A stretch of 64,000 nt of DNA. Source: Micromonospora marina (GTDB lineage Bacteria; Actinomycetota; Actinomycetes; Mycobacteriales; Micromonosporaceae). The notes under the pieces were generated by a model. That model made no database searches and was not told the DNA's origin. It saw only the letters and a program-made list of their open reading frames with translations. Location of the stretch: positions 62,001 to 126,000 of the forward strand of contig NZ_FMCV01000010.1 in NCBI RefSeq assembly GCF_900091565.1, written 5' to 3'. A program made the position numbers and the translations under genes. Below are positions 41,149 to 52,902 of the stretch, piece after piece (the stretch's first letter is position 1; each line of letters starts with the position of its first letter).

Positions 41149-42219
41149 ATGACCAGGATTGACGACGTCGCCCGTCTGGCCGGGGTCTCCACGGCCACCG
41201 TCTCCCGGGCGCTGCGGGGCCTGCCGACGGTCTCGGCCGCGACCCGCCGCCGGGTGCTCGCCGCCGCCGAACAGCTCCAGTACGCGGTGTCGCCCAGCGC
41301 GAGCCGGCTGGCCGGCGGCCGGACCGGCACCGTGGCGGTGGTGGTGCCCCGGATCACCAGGTGGTTCTTCGGCACCGTGGTCGAGGCGGTCGAGGAACTG
41401 CTCCAGGACAGCGGCTACGACCTGCTGCTCTACAACCTCGGCGGCCGGGAGCGGACCCGTCGGCGGGTCCTTCGCACGGCGAGCCTGCACAAGCGCGTGG
41501 ACGCGATCATCCTGGTCGCGACTCCGCTGCGCGCGGCCGACGTGCAGGCGCTGACGAAGCTGGACCTGCCGGGCGTCACGATCAGCTCCGGCAGCGAGGT
41601 GCCCGGCTGGCCCTGCGTCCGCATCGACGACGTAGCCGCCGCCCGCACCGCCACCCGCCACCTGCTCGACCTCGGCCACACCCGGATCGCGCACATCTCC
41701 GGCGACCCCGACGACGAACTGGCCTTCACCACCCACCTGGACCGGCGGCGCGGCTACCAGGAGGCGCTACGGGCCGCCGGGCTGCGGCCCGACCCGAGCC
41801 TCGACGTCGAGTCGCAGTTCACCATCGACGGCGGCACCCGGGCCACCGCCGAGCTGCTGGCCCGGGGCGAGCCGCCGACGGCCATCTTCGCCGCCTGCGA
41901 CGAGATGGCGATGGGAGCGATCACCGCGCTGCGCGACGCCGGGCTGCGGGTGCCCGACGACGTGAGCGTGATGGGCGTCGACGACCACGACCTGGCCGGC
42001 GTGCTCGGGCTCTCGACGATCGCCCAGCCGGCCGCCGAGCAGGGGCTGCTCGCCGCCCGCATCCTGCTCGACCCGCTCGGCGTACGGGCCACCGAGCCGT
42101 ACCCCGGCCTGGTGCCCGCGCCGCGCGGCGCCGACACCGGCGACGGGACACCGCCCCCGGTGATCCTGCCCACTCGCCTGGTGGTGCGCGAATCGACCGC
42201 GCCACCCCGGGCACACTGA
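41149..42219 (+). CDS. LacI family transcriptional repressor
   Basis: A 356-aa repressor: N-terminal HTH (IDDVARLAGVSTATVSRALRGLPTVSAATRRRV), then a periplasmic-binding-protein-like sugar sensor with C-terminal dimer contacts (VPDDVSVMGVDDHDLAGVLGLSTI). Expected to bind the operator upstream of the binding-protein gene and release it on an alpha-glucoside. A hairpin precedes it, so it is partly insulated from the transporter. ATG 41149 has GGGGAG upstream. The GH13 gene follows 42 bases later. Confidence 0.92.
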   Translation: MTRIDDVARLAGVSTATVSRALRGLPTVSAATRRRVLAAAEQLQYAVSPSASRLAGGRTGTVAVVVPRITRWFFGTVVEAVEELLQDSGYDLLLYNLGGRERTRRRVLRTASLHKRVDAIILVATPLRAADVQALTKLDLPGVTISSGSEVPGWPCVRIDDVAAARTATRHLLDLGHTRIAHISGDPDDELAFTTHLDRRRGYQEALRAAGLRPDPSLDVESQFTIDGGTRATAELLARGEPPTAIFAACDEMAMGAITALRDAGLRVPDDVSVMGVDDHDLAGVLGLSTIAQPAAEQGLLAARILLDPLGVRATEPYPGLVPAPRGADTGDGTPPPVILPTRLVVRESTAPPRAH

Positions 42220-42261
42220 ACGAACTCGCTCGTCCCGCACCACCCAGACAGGAGTAAGGCG

Positions 42262-43905
<1,644 letters not shown>

Positions 43906-43985
43906 GGAAGGGCCCCCTATTAACGCCTCCGGTAGAGGAAGGGCCCCTTCTTAACAGCGAGTGTTAAGAAGGGGCCCTTCCTTCC
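43906..43985. repeat. GGGCCC-type repeat, copy 2 (composite)
   Basis: Reverse-complement version of the 7244-7297 repeat (same CCTCTACCGGAGGCGTTAA core on the minus strand) plus a second AAGGGGCCC/TTAACA inverted pair. It begins directly after the GH13 stop (TAA followed by GGAAGGGCC) and its other end codes the last residues and stop of the MFS gene. Confidence 0.85.
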
Positions 43986-45394
43986 AGGCGGTCGGCGCGG
44001 GCGTGCAGCAGGTCGTGCACCTGCGCGATGTCCCGCGGCGACGTGCGGGCGGCCAGCCAGTACATGACGCCGGTCGGAATGAAGAAGAGCTGGAACGCGG
44101 CCAGCCCCACCGCGTAGTTCAGCGGCGGCGGGAAGGCCGCCCGCAGCCCGGCGAACGCCACCCCGACCAGCCCGTTGCCCGCCGCCCGTCCGACGCCGTT
44201 GACCAGGTTGCCCAGGCCGTAGACGGTGCCCCGGTGCTCGGGCGGGTTCACGTCGGCGATCAGGGCGAACCAGTTCGGCGAGTTCGCCGACGTCAGCGCC
44301 AGAGCCACCACGGCGGTGAGCAGGCTCAGCCCCACCGACGGTTCGGTCAGCACGCTGGACAGCACGGCCGTCACCACCGCGCCGGAGCCGGCGCCGTCGG
44401 GCACGTCGATGCGGATCGGCACGAAGAACAGGACCAGGTAGAACGGCAGCGCCGCGAGGATGCCGACGGCCGCGACCAGGGCCCGGCCGCTGGGCGTACG
44501 CCGCTGCAGCGCATCACCCACCAGACCGCCCACGATGGACAGTACGCCGCCGAGCTGGAACAGGGTGGCGAAGACGCTGCCCACCACAACGGCCGTGGCG
44601 GGTGAGTAGCCCTGCGCCTGCGCCCGCTCGCTGAACAGCACCGGCAGCCAGACCAGCGAGCCGAACGCGGCCTGGGCGGTGAGCCCCTGCAGGATCAGCC
44701 AGCGGTTGGTCCGGCGGGCCAGGATCCGGGGCAGGTCGGCGCGGCTGATCCGGTAGTCGTACTCGTTCCCGGCGTCGATGGCCCCGGCCAGCTCCGGTTC
44801 GCTCTGCCCGCGGCGGATGTCGTAGGTGAACAGGTACGCCACTGTGGCGACCAGGCCCACGCCGGTCAGCAGCAGGAACGGCCGCCGCCAGTCGGTCGCG
44901 CCGAGCACGCCGCCGAGCAGCGTCCCGGCCAGTGTGCCGACCCCCTGGGACAGCCCCCAGAAGCTCATCACCAGGCCCCGGCGGCGCGGTGAGATCAGGT
45001 CGGTGACCACGGAGAACCCGACCGAGCCCACGGCACCGAGCCCGACCGCCCCGACGAACTGCGCGACCAGGAACGTCGCGTACCCCCCGGCGAGCGCGCT
45101 GCCCCCGGTGCCGGCCGCCCAGAGCAGCGTGCCGACCATGAGCAGCGGCTTGCGGTTGGTGCGGTCCCCCACGTACGCCCAGCCCACCGCCGCCATCGCG
45201 CTGACCAGGAAGCTGACGGCGGTGACCAGGCCGAGCATCCGCTGCGGGACGTCGAGCGCGGCGGAGATCGGCCCGTACAGCGGGGGTACCAGGCCGATCG
45301 CCACGTTGTCCAGCGAGGCGAGCACCACGAAGACCACGACGCTGTAGAGCCGGTGTGCCGCGTTCCCGCGCCGGGGGGTCCTCGTGCCCTTCAT
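43964..45394 (-). CDS. MFS transporter
   Basis: A 476-aa, roughly 12-TM major facilitator. Motif A-like VGDRTNRK lies between helices 2 and 3 (GWAYVGDRTNRKPLLMV). Transport substrate unknown; the position between an alpha-glucosidase and xylose genes suggests a sugar or a related compound. ATG 45394 is chosen (MKGTRTPRRG). Its last residues (LEGRAPS) and stop are coded by the GGGCCC repeat, so the C-terminus may have been rewritten by repeat insertion. Confidence 0.88.
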   Translation of the reverse strand: MKGTRTPRRGNAAHRLYSVVVFVVLASLDNVAIGLVPPLYGPISAALDVPQRMLGLVTAVSFLVSAMAAVGWAYVGDRTNRKPLLMVGTLLWAAGTGGSALAGGYATFLVAQFVGAVGLGAVGSVGFSVVTDLISPRRRGLVMSFWGLSQGVGTLAGTLLGGVLGATDWRRPFLLLTGVGLVATVAYLFTYDIRRGQSEPELAGAIDAGNEYDYRISRADLPRILARRTNRWLILQGLTAQAAFGSLVWLPVLFSERAQAQGYSPATAVVVGSVFATLFQLGGVLSIVGGLVGDALQRRTPSGRALVAAVGILAALPFYLVLFFVPIRIDVPDGAGSGAVVTAVLSSVLTEPSVGLSLLTAVVALALTSANSPNWFALIADVNPPEHRGTVYGLGNLVNGVGRAAGNGLVGVAFAGLRAAFPPPLNYAVGLAAFQLFFIPTGVMYWLAARTSPRDIAQVHDLLHARADRLEGRAPS

Positions 45395-45452
45395 GCAGGG
45401 CAGCCAATCAGGTGCGGGCCGGTTCCGGGACACCGCCCCCGGCCGACGCGCC

Positions 45453-45507
45453 CGTTAATAAGGGGCCCCTCCTCTACCGCAGGCGTTAAGAGGGGGCCCT
45501 TCCTTAC
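45453..45507. repeat. GGGCCC-type repeat, copy 3
   Basis: Same family, with the variant core CCTCTACCGCAGGCGTTAA. Its end supplies the TAA stop of xylB (45504-45506). On the minus strand the stop is followed by no further gene, so it could act as a terminator for xylAB. Confidence 0.85.
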
Positions 45508-46955
45508 CCCCGGGCGTGGGCGTAGCGCTCGCGGATGGCGGGGACCGCGTCGCCCGTGTACTCCTCGGTGTCGCCGATCGACCAGGCGGGCGGGGTGTCA
45601 CCGCCGAGCGCCACCCAGGCGGCCTGCCGGGCCGCGCCGTCGGCGACATACTCGCCGGGCGGCGGCACCACCACCGGGCGGCCGAAGACCTGCGGCGCGA
45701 TCCGGCGCACGGCCTCGGACCGGGCGCCACCGCCGACCAGGATGAGCCGGTCGGCGCGGGCGCCCTGCGCGACGAGCGCGTCGAGGCCGTCGGCCAGCCC
45801 GCAGAGCATGCCCTCGACGGCGGCCCGGGCCAGGTGCGCCGGGGTCGACGTCCCCAGCGTCAGGCCGGTCAGCTCGCCGGTGGCGTGCGGCCGGTCCGGC
45901 GTCCGCTCCCCCTCCAGGTACGGCACCAGCACCAGCCCGTCCGCGCCGGGCGGTGCGGACAGGGCCAGCTCGCCGAGCCGGTCGAGGTCGACGCCGAGCA
46001 GTGTTGCGGCGGCGTCCAGCACCCGGGCCGCGTTGAGCGTGCACACGAGCGGCAGGAACCGGCCGGTGGCGTCGGCGAATCCGGCCACCGCGCCACCGGC
46101 GTCGGCAGCCGGGGTGTCCGCGACCGCGAAGACGGTGCCGGAGGTGCCGATCGAGACGACCACGTCGCCCGGACCGGCCCCGGCGCCGAGCGCGGCGGCG
46201 GCGTTGTCCCCGGTGCCCGGCCCGAGCAGGATCCGCCCGGCGGCGTCCGGCCCTCCGGACGGGCCCGCGCCGGACGCCGCGCCGCCGAGCACGGCCGGGT
46301 CGAGGTGCCCGGCCGCCTCGGCCGGACCGAGCACGACCGGCACCTTCGGGCGTCTGCCGAAGGCCCGCTCCAGCAGGTCCAGCCGGTACTCGCCGGTGCG
46401 CGGCGACCAGTAGCCGGTGCCGCTGGCGTCGCCCCGGTCGGTGCGCAGCGCGTCCAGGCCGGGAGCGCCTGCCAGCCGCCAGGTGAGCCAGTCGTGCGGC
46501 AGGCAGACGGCCGCGACCCGGTCGGCGTTGTCCGGCTCGTGCCGGGCCAGCCAGCGCAGCTTCGTCGCGGTGAAGCTGGCCACCGGCACCGCGCCGGTGG
46601 CCTCGGCCCAGAACCGGCCGCCGGTCTCCCCGCCGCCGGCCTCCTCGACCAGGTCCCGGGCCGCGTCGGCGGAACGGGTGTCGTTCCACAGCAGCGCCGG
46701 GCGGACCACCTCACCGGAGGTGTCCAGGCAGACCATGCCGTGCTGCTGGCCGCCGACCGAGACGGCGGCCACGTCGGCCAGGCCACCGGCCTCGGCGACC
46801 GCCGCCCGCAGGGCCTCCCACCAGGCGTACGGGTCGACCTCGGTGCCGGGCGGGTGCGGCGCGCGGCCCTGCCGGACCAGCGCGCCGGTCTCCGCGTTTC
46901 GGACGACCACCTTGCAGGACTGCGTCGACGAGTCGATACCCGCGACGAGCGGCAC
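45504..46955 (-). CDS. xylB: xylulokinase
   Basis: A 483-aa FGGY-family kinase phosphorylating D-xylulose. Visible: [13 protein letters not shown] (phosphate-1), [27 protein letters not shown] and GTSGTVFAV (adenosine/phosphate loops), [12 protein letters not shown]. Start is GTG 46955 (GAGG about 10 bases upstream). It follows xylA by 11 bases, forming xylAB, and ends within a GGGCCC repeat. Confidence 0.95.
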   Translation of the reverse strand: MPLVAGIDSSTQSCKVVVRNAETGALVRQGRAPHPPGTEVDPYAWWEALRAAVAEAGGLADVAAVSVGGQQHGMVCLDTSGEVVRPALLWNDTRSADAARDLVEEAGGGETGGRFWAEATGAVPVASFTATKLRWLARHEPDNADRVAAVCLPHDWLTWRLAGAPGLDALRTDRGDASGTGYWSPRTGEYRLDLLERAFGRRPKVPVVLGPAEAAGHLDPAVLGGAASGAGPSGGPDAAGRILLGPGTGDNAAAALGAGAGPGDVVVSIGTSGTVFAVADTPAADAGGAVAGFADATGRFLPLVCTLNAARVLDAAATLLGVDLDRLGELALSAPPGADGLVLVPYLEGERTPDRPHATGELTGLTLGTSTPAHLARAAVEGMLCGLADGLDALVAQGARADRLILVGGGARSEAVRRIAPQVFGRPVVVPPPGEYVADGAARQAAWVALGGDTPPAWSIGDTEEYTGDAVPAIRERYAHARG

Positions 46956-46966
46956 GGCGGCCCGCC

Positions 46967-48154
46967 TCAGCGCGCGCCGAGCACGTGCTCGACGGCGAGC
47001 TGGTTGAGCCGGACGAAGCCGAAGCCCTTCGCCCCGGCGGCATCCGGGTCGAACTCCTCGAACGCGGTCCGGTCGGTCAGCAGCTCACGGTAGCCCTCAC
47101 CGGGGTCGAGCGTCGGGGTGGCCAGCTCGGCCACCCGGGCGGCGGCGAGCGCCTCGGCCACCTCCGGGTCGGCGCGGAACGCCGCGGCCCGCTCCTTGAG
47201 CAGCAGGTACGTCCGCATGTTCGCTTCGGCCGAGGCCCACACGCCGGTCATGTCCTCGGTGCGGGACGGCTTGTAGTCGAAGTGGCGCGGGCCGTCGTAG
47301 GCCGGGCCGCCGTTCGGGCCGCCGTGCTCCAGCAGGTCGACCAGGGCGAACGCGTTGAGCAGGTCGCCGTGGCCGAAGACCAGGTCCTGGTCGTACTTGA
47401 TGCCGCGCTGGCCGTTGAGGTCGATGTGGAACAGCTTGCCCTGCCAGAGCGCCTGGGCGATGCCGTGGGCGAAGTTCAGGCCGGCCATCTGCTCGTGCCC
47501 GACCTCCGGGTTGAGCCCGACCATCTCCGGGCGGGCCAGCGTGGAGATGAAGCCGAGCGCGTGGCCGACGGTGGGCAGCAGGATGTCGCCGCGCGGCTCG
47601 TTCGGCTTGGGCTCCAGGGCGAAGCGCAGGTCGTAGCCGTTGTCGACGACATACTCGCAGAGCAGGTCGACGGCTTCGCGGTAGCGGTCGAGCGCGGCCT
47701 GGACGTCCTTCGCCACGTCGTACTCGGCGCCCTCCCGGCCGCCCCACATGACGAACGTCCTGGCGCCCAGTTCGGCGGCCAGGTCGATGTTGCGCAGCAC
47801 CTTGCGCAGTGCGTACCGGCGCACGTCGCGAGCGTTGCTGGTGAAGCCGCCGTCCTTGAACACCGGGTGGGTGAACAGGTTGGTGGTGACCATCGGCACG
47901 ACCAGGCCGGTCTCGTCGAGGGCCTTGCGGAAGCGGTTCAGCCGGGCGTCGCGGGTGGCCGTGTCCGCGCCGAACGGGACGAGGTCGTCGTCGTGGAAGG
48001 TGATGCCGTACGCGCCCAGTTCGGCGAGCCGGTGCACGGCCTCGACGGCGTCCAGCTCGGGCCGGGTGGCGTCACCGAATGGGTCACGGGCCGGCCAGCC
48101 CACCGTCCACAGGCCGAAGGAGAACTTGTCCGCGGGGGTGGGGCGGGGCGCCAT
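46967..48154 (-). CDS. xylA: xylose isomerase
   Basis: A 395-aa metal enzyme interconverting D-xylose and D-xylulose (also glucose/fructose). Catalytic His in [12 protein letters not shown], metal ligands in [10 protein letters not shown] and [10 protein letters not shown], and the [12 protein letters not shown] block. Length matches the actinobacterial class I enzyme. ATG 48154 has GGAGG 7 bases upstream. Promoter and ROK operator lie in 48183-48228. Confidence 0.97.
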   Translation of the reverse strand: MAPRPTPADKFSFGLWTVGWPARDPFGDATRPELDAVEAVHRLAELGAYGITFHDDDLVPFGADTATRDARLNRFRKALDETGLVVPMVTTNLFTHPVFKDGGFTSNARDVRRYALRKVLRNIDLAAELGARTFVMWGGREGAEYDVAKDVQAALDRYREAVDLLCEYVVDNGYDLRFALEPKPNEPRGDILLPTVGHALGFISTLARPEMVGLNPEVGHEQMAGLNFAHGIAQALWQGKLFHIDLNGQRGIKYDQDLVFGHGDLLNAFALVDLLEHGGPNGGPAYDGPRHFDYKPSRTEDMTGVWASAEANMRTYLLLKERAAAFRADPEVAEALAAARVAELATPTLDPGEGYRELLTDRTAFEEFDPDAAGAKGFGFVRLNQLAVEHVLGAR

Positions 48155-48182
48155 GGCAGACCTCCAGGTGGTGTCGTCCGCG

Positions 48183-48206
48183 ATTTGTTCAGCGGTTGAA
48201 TTAAAT
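48183..48206 (-). promoter_or_regulatory. xyl operator (ROK repressor)
   Basis: Imperfect dyad ATTTGTTCA / TGAATTAAAT (48183-48191, 48197-48206) covers the xylA -10 box and start region. Likely site of the divergent ROK repressor. Confidence 0.6.
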
Positions 48207-48228
48207 GGCGGTGATGTGGCAGTGTCAA
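48200..48228 (-). promoter_or_regulatory. xylAB promoter
   Basis: Consensus -35 TTGACA (48223-48228), 17-base spacer, -10 TTTAAT (48200-48205): the best sigma-70 match in the window. Transcription should start near 48193. Confidence 0.75.
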
Positions 48229-48231
48229 GTG

Positions 48232-49464
48232 GTGACAAGCACCAGCACCGCCGGGGCGGTCCGGCAGGGCAGCCTGCGCGAGTTGAACCTCGCGGTGGTG
48301 CTCCGGCGGATCGCCGCCGCCGACCGGCCGCCCTCGCGCGCCGGGATCGCCGCCGGCACCGGCCTGACCCGGGCCACCGTCTCCGCCGTCGTGGACGACC
48401 TGATCGCCGGGCGGCTGGTCGCCGAGGCCGAGCCGGAACCGCGTACCGGTGCGGGCCGCCCGGCCCGAGGGCTGGTGCTCGCCTCCGACGGCCCGGCCGG
48501 GCTGGGCCTGGAGGTGAACGTCGACTACCTGACGGCCTGCGTCGTCGACCTGACCGGCACGGTCCGGCACCATCTGGTCCGCCGCGCCGACCTGCGCCCG
48601 GTCTCCCCCGCCGACGCGCTCGCCCGGCTCGCCGCGCTGGCCGCCGAGGCACGTGCGGCTGCCGTACGCGACGGGCTGACACTGGCCGGCGCGGCGCTCG
48701 CCGTGCCCGGTCTGGTGGACGACGGTGGTGTGGTCCGGCTCGCGCCGAACCTGGGCTGGCGGGACGTGGACGTGCCGGCGCTGCTCGCCGGGCACCAGCT
48801 GGCCGAGCCGGTCGACGGGGTACCGCCGCTGGTGGTCGACAACGAGGCGAACCTGGCCGCGCTGGGCGAGCTGTACGCCGGCCCGGCCGGCCCGCGCAGC
48901 TTCCTGCACGTCACCGGCGAGATCGGCATCGGCGCCGGGATCGTGCTCGACGGCGCGCTCTACCGGGGCGCGCGCGGCTGGAGCGGAGAGATCGGTCACT
49001 TCCCGGTGCAGCCGCAGGGACGGCCGTGCCGCTGCGGCGGCCAGGGCTGTCTGGAGCGGTACGCGGGCCAGGAGGCGATCCTGGCCGCCGCCGGGCTGCC
49101 CGGCGCGGAACTGCCGGCGGACACCGCCGCCACCCGGCTCGCCGACCTGGCCGAGGCCGGTGACCCGGCCACGCTGACCGCCCTGACCGACGCCGGCACC
49201 GCTCTCGGAGTGGCGGTGGCGGGCGTGGTGAACCTGCTGGATCTGGACACTGTGGTGCTCGGGGGCGGATACGCCCGGCTCGCGCCCTGGCTGCGGCCGA
49301 CGGTGGAGGCGGAGGTCGCCCGGCGGGTGCTCACGGCCGCCTGGGCCCCGGTCACGGTGCGCCCGGCCGTGCTCGGGGCGCAGTCCGCGGCGGTCGGCGG
49401 CGCCGGCTCGGTGGTCCGCCGGATCGTCGACCGGCCGGTGGGATGGCTGACCCGGACCACCTGA
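48232..49464 (+). CDS. ROK-family transcriptional repressor (XylR type)
   Basis: A 410-aa protein: N-terminal winged HTH ([35 protein letters not shown]) and a ROK sugar-kinase-like domain with the zinc motif [15 protein letters not shown] (CxCGxxGC) and [14 protein letters not shown]. Divergent from xylAB, so xylose-responsive repression is inferred. GTG 48232 is chosen because the -35 box of xylA occupies 48223-48228; ATG 48205, ATG 48214 and GTG 48229 are alternatives. Confidence 0.88.
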   Translation: MTSTSTAGAVRQGSLRELNLAVVLRRIAAADRPPSRAGIAAGTGLTRATVSAVVDDLIAGRLVAEAEPEPRTGAGRPARGLVLASDGPAGLGLEVNVDYLTACVVDLTGTVRHHLVRRADLRPVSPADALARLAALAAEARAAAVRDGLTLAGAALAVPGLVDDGGVVRLAPNLGWRDVDVPALLAGHQLAEPVDGVPPLVVDNEANLAALGELYAGPAGPRSFLHVTGEIGIGAGIVLDGALYRGARGWSGEIGHFPVQPQGRPCRCGGQGCLERYAGQEAILAAAGLPGAELPADTAATRLADLAEAGDPATLTALTDAGTALGVAVAGVVNLLDLDTVVLGGGYARLAPWLRPTVEAEVARRVLTAAWAPVTVRPAVLGAQSAAVGGAGSVVRRIVDRPVGWLTRTT

Positions 49465-49525
49465 CCCGGGATGATCCTCGACGGGCATTCCGTGCCTGCG
49501 CTCGGTACGCTTGCCGCCAGCCGAC

Positions 49526-51259
49526 ATGTCCGCCGAGCGAGGGGTGCACCGACAGCATGCGCAGGGGTCGACCGACCGAAGCGCCCGGCCACCGGAGGTG
49601 ACCGCCGCGCGCCGGGGCGGTGTCGCGGGGCCGGTCAGCGGCGGTGGACACGCCTCGCGGAGACGGCCCCGGCGGGTTGCCGGGGCCGCGTTGCCGGCTG
49701 ACGACCACCTGGCCCGGGAGCTGCTGGACGGGCTCGCCGAGGCGGTCGTGACGGTCGACCAGGCAGGCGTGGTGACGCTCGTCAACGCGATGGCCGCCGA
49801 CCTGCTCCCCGAGGTGGCGCCCGGCGTCGACCTGGCCGCCTGCCGGGTGCCGGCCCTGGCCGACGCCGCCGGGTCGGACTCCTTCGAGACCGAACACCAC
49901 GGCCGGCGGCTGCGCGGCCTGCGACGTCCCCTGGCCGACGACCGCAGCGCCTGGTACGTCCGGGACGTCACCGAGGAACACGCGCGCACCGACGCGTTGC
50001 TGGCCGAACGGTCGCGTACCGCGTTCCTCGCCGAGGCGGGCAGCCGGCTCGGGCTGTCCCTGCACCGCGAGCAGACGCTGCGCACCGCCGTGACGCTGCC
50101 GGTGCCCTACCTGGCCGACGCGGCAGTCGTGGTGCACCGCCCGCCTCCGCCCGCCGAGGACCAGCCGCACTGGATCCGGTACGCCACCGGTGACCCCGGC
50201 CCGGTCACCGGCCTGGCCGGCTGGCCCGTTGTCGAGTCCGTCCCCGGCCTGGTCGAGGCGCTGGATGGCGACCTCACCGAGCCGACTCCGTGGCTGGACG
50301 CCGAGCTGGCGGATCTGGCCGAGGTGCTGCCCGCCGGGTTCGGCCGCCCGGGCACCGTGCTGATCAGCCCGATGCCCAGTGCGGGCGGTCCGGCCGGCGC
50401 ACTGGTGCTGGCCCGCCGCCGGAAGCGGCCCGGTTTCGACAAGCGGGAGATCGGCCTGGCCCGGGAGTTCGCCGGCCGGGCCGGTGCCGCGCTCGCCGCG
50501 GCCGAGCTGTACGGCGAGCAGGCGCACCTGGCCCGGGTGCTCCAGAACAGCCTGCTCCCGCCGGCGCTGCCCCGCCTGTCCGGGATGACCCTCGCCGGCG
50601 GTTATCGCGCCGCCGGGGACAGCCTGCGCATCGGCGGCGACTTCTACGACCTGTTCCCCACCGGCGACGGCGGCCTGTTCGCGCTCGGCGACGTCTGCGG
50701 CAAGGGCGTCGGCGCAGCAGTGCTGACCGGCCGGGTCCGTCAGTCGTTGCAGACCCTGCGCCTGGTCGAGCAGCGTCCCCGGGAGCTGCTGGAGCTGCTC
50801 AACCGGGCGTTGCTGGACGCTCCCGACGCGGCCCGCCGGGCCCAGTTCACCACGCTCCTGCTCGGCGCGCTGCGCCGCGAGCCGGACGGCGGGCTGCTGA
50901 TCCGGGTGGCCGGTGGCGGGCATCCGTCGCCGCTCGTCGTCCGCGCCGGCGGCGGCGTCGAGACGGTCCGGGTGGGCGGCATGCCGGTGGGCGCGCTCAC
51001 CGACGCCCGGTTCGCCGACGCCGAGGTCCGGCTGGCGCCGGGTGACCTGCTGCTGGCGTACACCGACGGGGTGACCGAGGCCCGGGGCGGCCCGACCGAG
51101 CCGGCCATGTTCGGCGACGCCCGGTTGCGTCAGGCGCTCGCCACCGGCGCCGGGCTACCACCCGCCGCGCTCGTCGACCGGGTGCTTCAGCTCGTCGACG
51201 AGTGGCTGGACGGGCAGTCCCACGACGACATCGCCATGCTCGCCGTGGCGGCCGGGTGA
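49526..51259 (+). CDS. SpoIIE-type PP2C phosphatase with PAS and GAF domains
   Basis: A 577-aa serine phosphatase. N-terminal Arg-rich leader (1-55), PAS-like domain (about 60-150: LDGLAEAVVTVDQAGVVTLVNAMAADLL), GAF (about 160-325: AEAGSRLGLSLHREQTL...), then a SpoIIE/RsbU catalytic domain (340-577) with metal sites in RIGGDFYDLF, ALGDVCGKG, AYTDGVTEA and SHDDIAML, all intact. Expected to dephosphorylate an anti-sigma-factor antagonist (STAS protein). The downstream B12-binding gene starts within its stop (GTGA). ATG 49526 is tentative; GTG 49598 is possible. Confidence 0.9.
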   Translation: MSAERGVHRQHAQGSTDRSARPPEVTAARRGGVAGPVSGGGHASRRRPRRVAGAALPADDHLARELLDGLAEAVVTVDQAGVVTLVNAMAADLLPEVAPGVDLAACRVPALADAAGSDSFETEHHGRRLRGLRRPLADDRSAWYVRDVTEEHARTDALLAERSRTAFLAEAGSRLGLSLHREQTLRTAVTLPVPYLADAAVVVHRPPPPAEDQPHWIRYATGDPGPVTGLAGWPVVESVPGLVEALDGDLTEPTPWLDAELADLAEVLPAGFGRPGTVLISPMPSAGGPAGALVLARRRKRPGFDKREIGLAREFAGRAGAALAAAELYGEQAHLARVLQNSLLPPALPRLSGMTLAGGYRAAGDSLRIGGDFYDLFPTGDGGLFALGDVCGKGVGAAVLTGRVRQSLQTLRLVEQRPRELLELLNRALLDAPDAARRAQFTTLLLGALRREPDGGLLIRVAGGGHPSPLVVRAGGGVETVRVGGMPVGALTDARFADAEVRLAPGDLLLAYTDGVTEARGGPTEPAMFGDARLRQALATGAGLPPAALVDRVLQLVDEWLDGQSHDDIAMLAVAAG

Positions 51260-52290
51260 CGCCGCCGCCTGACCGCCCCACCTCCGCGGCCGAGCGCCGG
51301 ATCGGGCCGGACACGCTCGCCGCGTACCTCGGTCACCTGGACGCCGCCGACCGGGCCGGCGCGGTCGCGCTGGCCAGCGGCCTGCTGGCCGACGGGTTCT
51401 CGGTCACGGACGTCCTGGTGGACCTGGTCGCGGTGGCGCAGCGGGAGGTCGGCCTGCGCTGGTTCACCGGCTCGTGGAGCATCGCCCAGGAGCACGCCGC
51501 CACCCACGTCAGCGAGCAGGTGGTGGACGCGCTGGGCGCGACGATCGGCCCGCCGCGACGCGGGCACGTGGTGATGGCCTGCGTCGAGGGCGAGTGGCAC
51601 GCGCTGGCCGCCCGCATCGTCACCGAGGTGGTCCGGGCGGCGGGCTGGCGGGTGACGTTCCTCGGCGCCAGCGTGCCGGCCCGGCATCTGGTCTCCTACC
51701 TGCACCAGACCGGCCCGGACGCGGTGCTGCTCAGCTGCGTGCAGCCGAACCGGCTGGTCCGGGCGGCACGGATGGTGGAGGCCAGCCGCGCCGCCGGGGT
51801 GCCGGTGCTGGCCGGTGGACCCGGCTTCGGCCCGGACGGCCGGTGGGCCGCCACGATCGGCGCGGCGGGCTGGGGCGCCAGTGCCCGGGACGCGGTGGCG
51901 CTGCTGGAACGGCCGTTGTCGGCCGCGCACACCGGCGCACCGCCGCCCCCGCCCGACGACGCGTACGTGGCGGTGCTGCACCGGCGGCGTGAGCTGGTCC
52001 GGCTCGCGCTGGCCGCGGTCGACCCGCCGCAGGAGAGCGCGGAGGACGTCGCCGCCGGCATCGCGCACCTGGTGGACGCGCTGATCGCGGCCGTGCGGGT
52101 GGACGACGACCGGCTGCTGCGGGACTTCGTCGGGTGGCAGGAGGAGGCGCTGACGTCCCGGGGCGGCCGGGCGCTGCTGGGCGAGGTGCTCGGCACGCTG
52201 GAACGGGCGCTCACCGAACATCCCCGGGTGGTGGCCCGGTTGCGGGCCGCCCGCGACGGCGCGCCGGACGGTCCCGGCCGCGCCGGCTGA
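51256..52290 (+). CDS. cobalamin-binding protein, CarH/LitR-type photosensor-like
   Basis: A 344-aa protein with a helical cap (about 15-95) and a B12-binding Rossmann domain (about 103-220). The W-x9-EH signature of adenosylcobalamin photoreceptors is intact: Trp69, Glu79, His80 (WFTGSWSIAQEH). The corrinoid-ligand motif reads E113-x-H115-x-x-A118 instead of D-x-H-x-x-G; LLSCVQPN and LAGGPGFG give the other cobalamin contacts. Phe70 stands where CarH has its light-state His132. There is no DNA-binding domain; a C-terminal helical region (235-340) follows. GTG 51256 overlaps the phosphatase stop. I infer light/AdoCbl control of the phosphatase. Confidence 0.82.
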   Translation: MTPPPDRPTSAAERRIGPDTLAAYLGHLDAADRAGAVALASGLLADGFSVTDVLVDLVAVAQREVGLRWFTGSWSIAQEHAATHVSEQVVDALGATIGPPRRGHVVMACVEGEWHALAARIVTEVVRAAGWRVTFLGASVPARHLVSYLHQTGPDAVLLSCVQPNRLVRAARMVEASRAAGVPVLAGGPGFGPDGRWAATIGAAGWGASARDAVALLERPLSAAHTGAPPPPPDDAYVAVLHRRRELVRLALAAVDPPQESAEDVAAGIAHLVDALIAAVRVDDDRLLRDFVGWQEEALTSRGGRALLGEVLGTLERALTEHPRVVARLRAARDGAPDGPGRAG

Positions 52291-52291
52291 G

Positions 52292-52846
52292 TCAGGCGGT
52301 ACGGGCCGCCGAGGGCTCGCCGGACGGCCGGGCGGAGTCGCCGACGCGTTCCCCGGAGGGTTGCAGCATCGGCCAGCCGTCCGCCACTGTGGCCTCCCCG
52401 CGCCGGCCCACCTCGTCGAACTCGCGCATGCCGCGTACCAGCGCGGCCCGGCCCTCCGGGCTCATCCCGGCCAGGATCCGCTCCAGCCGGTGCCGCCGGT
52501 CGGCGCGCAGCTCGGCGAGGAGCCGGACGGCGGTGGGCGTGAGGTGCAGCGAGATCTCCCGCCGGTCGTAGCGGCCCGGCTCGCGTTCCAGCATCCCGGC
52601 CGCGACCAGCCGGTCGCACAGCCGGCTGGCGGAGGAGAGCAACATGTCGGTGAGCGTGGCGAGCCGGCGGAGGTTGATGCCGTCATACTGCTCGATGACC
52701 ATGATCGCGCGCAGCTGGGCACTCGACAGCCGGCTGGTGGTGCGCTCCCGGGCCGCCTCCCAGACGGCGAGCAGGGTGCCTGCCGCCTCGTCCAGGGCGG
52801 CGGACATACTCGTTCCGGGTTCCAGAGGGCTGCGCTCTTCGGTCAT
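52292..52846 (-). CDS. MarR family transcriptional regulator
   Basis: A 184-aa winged-helix regulator: TTSRLSSAQLRAIMVIEQYDGINLRRLATLTDMLLSSASRLCDRLVAAGMLEREPGRYDRREISLHLT holds the HTH and beta-wing. C-terminal region (after 130) is longer than usual and ends in a Pro/Ser tail. Start ATG 52846, divergent from the second SpoIIE-like gene with 56 bases between. It converges on the B12 gene with a 1-base gap. Ligand unknown; location suggests it controls this cluster. Confidence 0.85.
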   Translation of the reverse strand: MTEERSPLEPGTSMSAALDEAAGTLLAVWEAARERTTSRLSSAQLRAIMVIEQYDGINLRRLATLTDMLLSSASRLCDRLVAAGMLEREPGRYDRREISLHLTPTAVRLLAELRADRRHRLERILAGMSPEGRAALVRGMREFDEVGRRGEATVADGWPMLQPSGERVGDSARPSGEPSAARTA

Positions 52847-52902
52847 GGTGGGCCCGAGACTACTCCCCGGATCTGCCCGGCGACCTGTGCAAAGGAGCAA
52901 AG

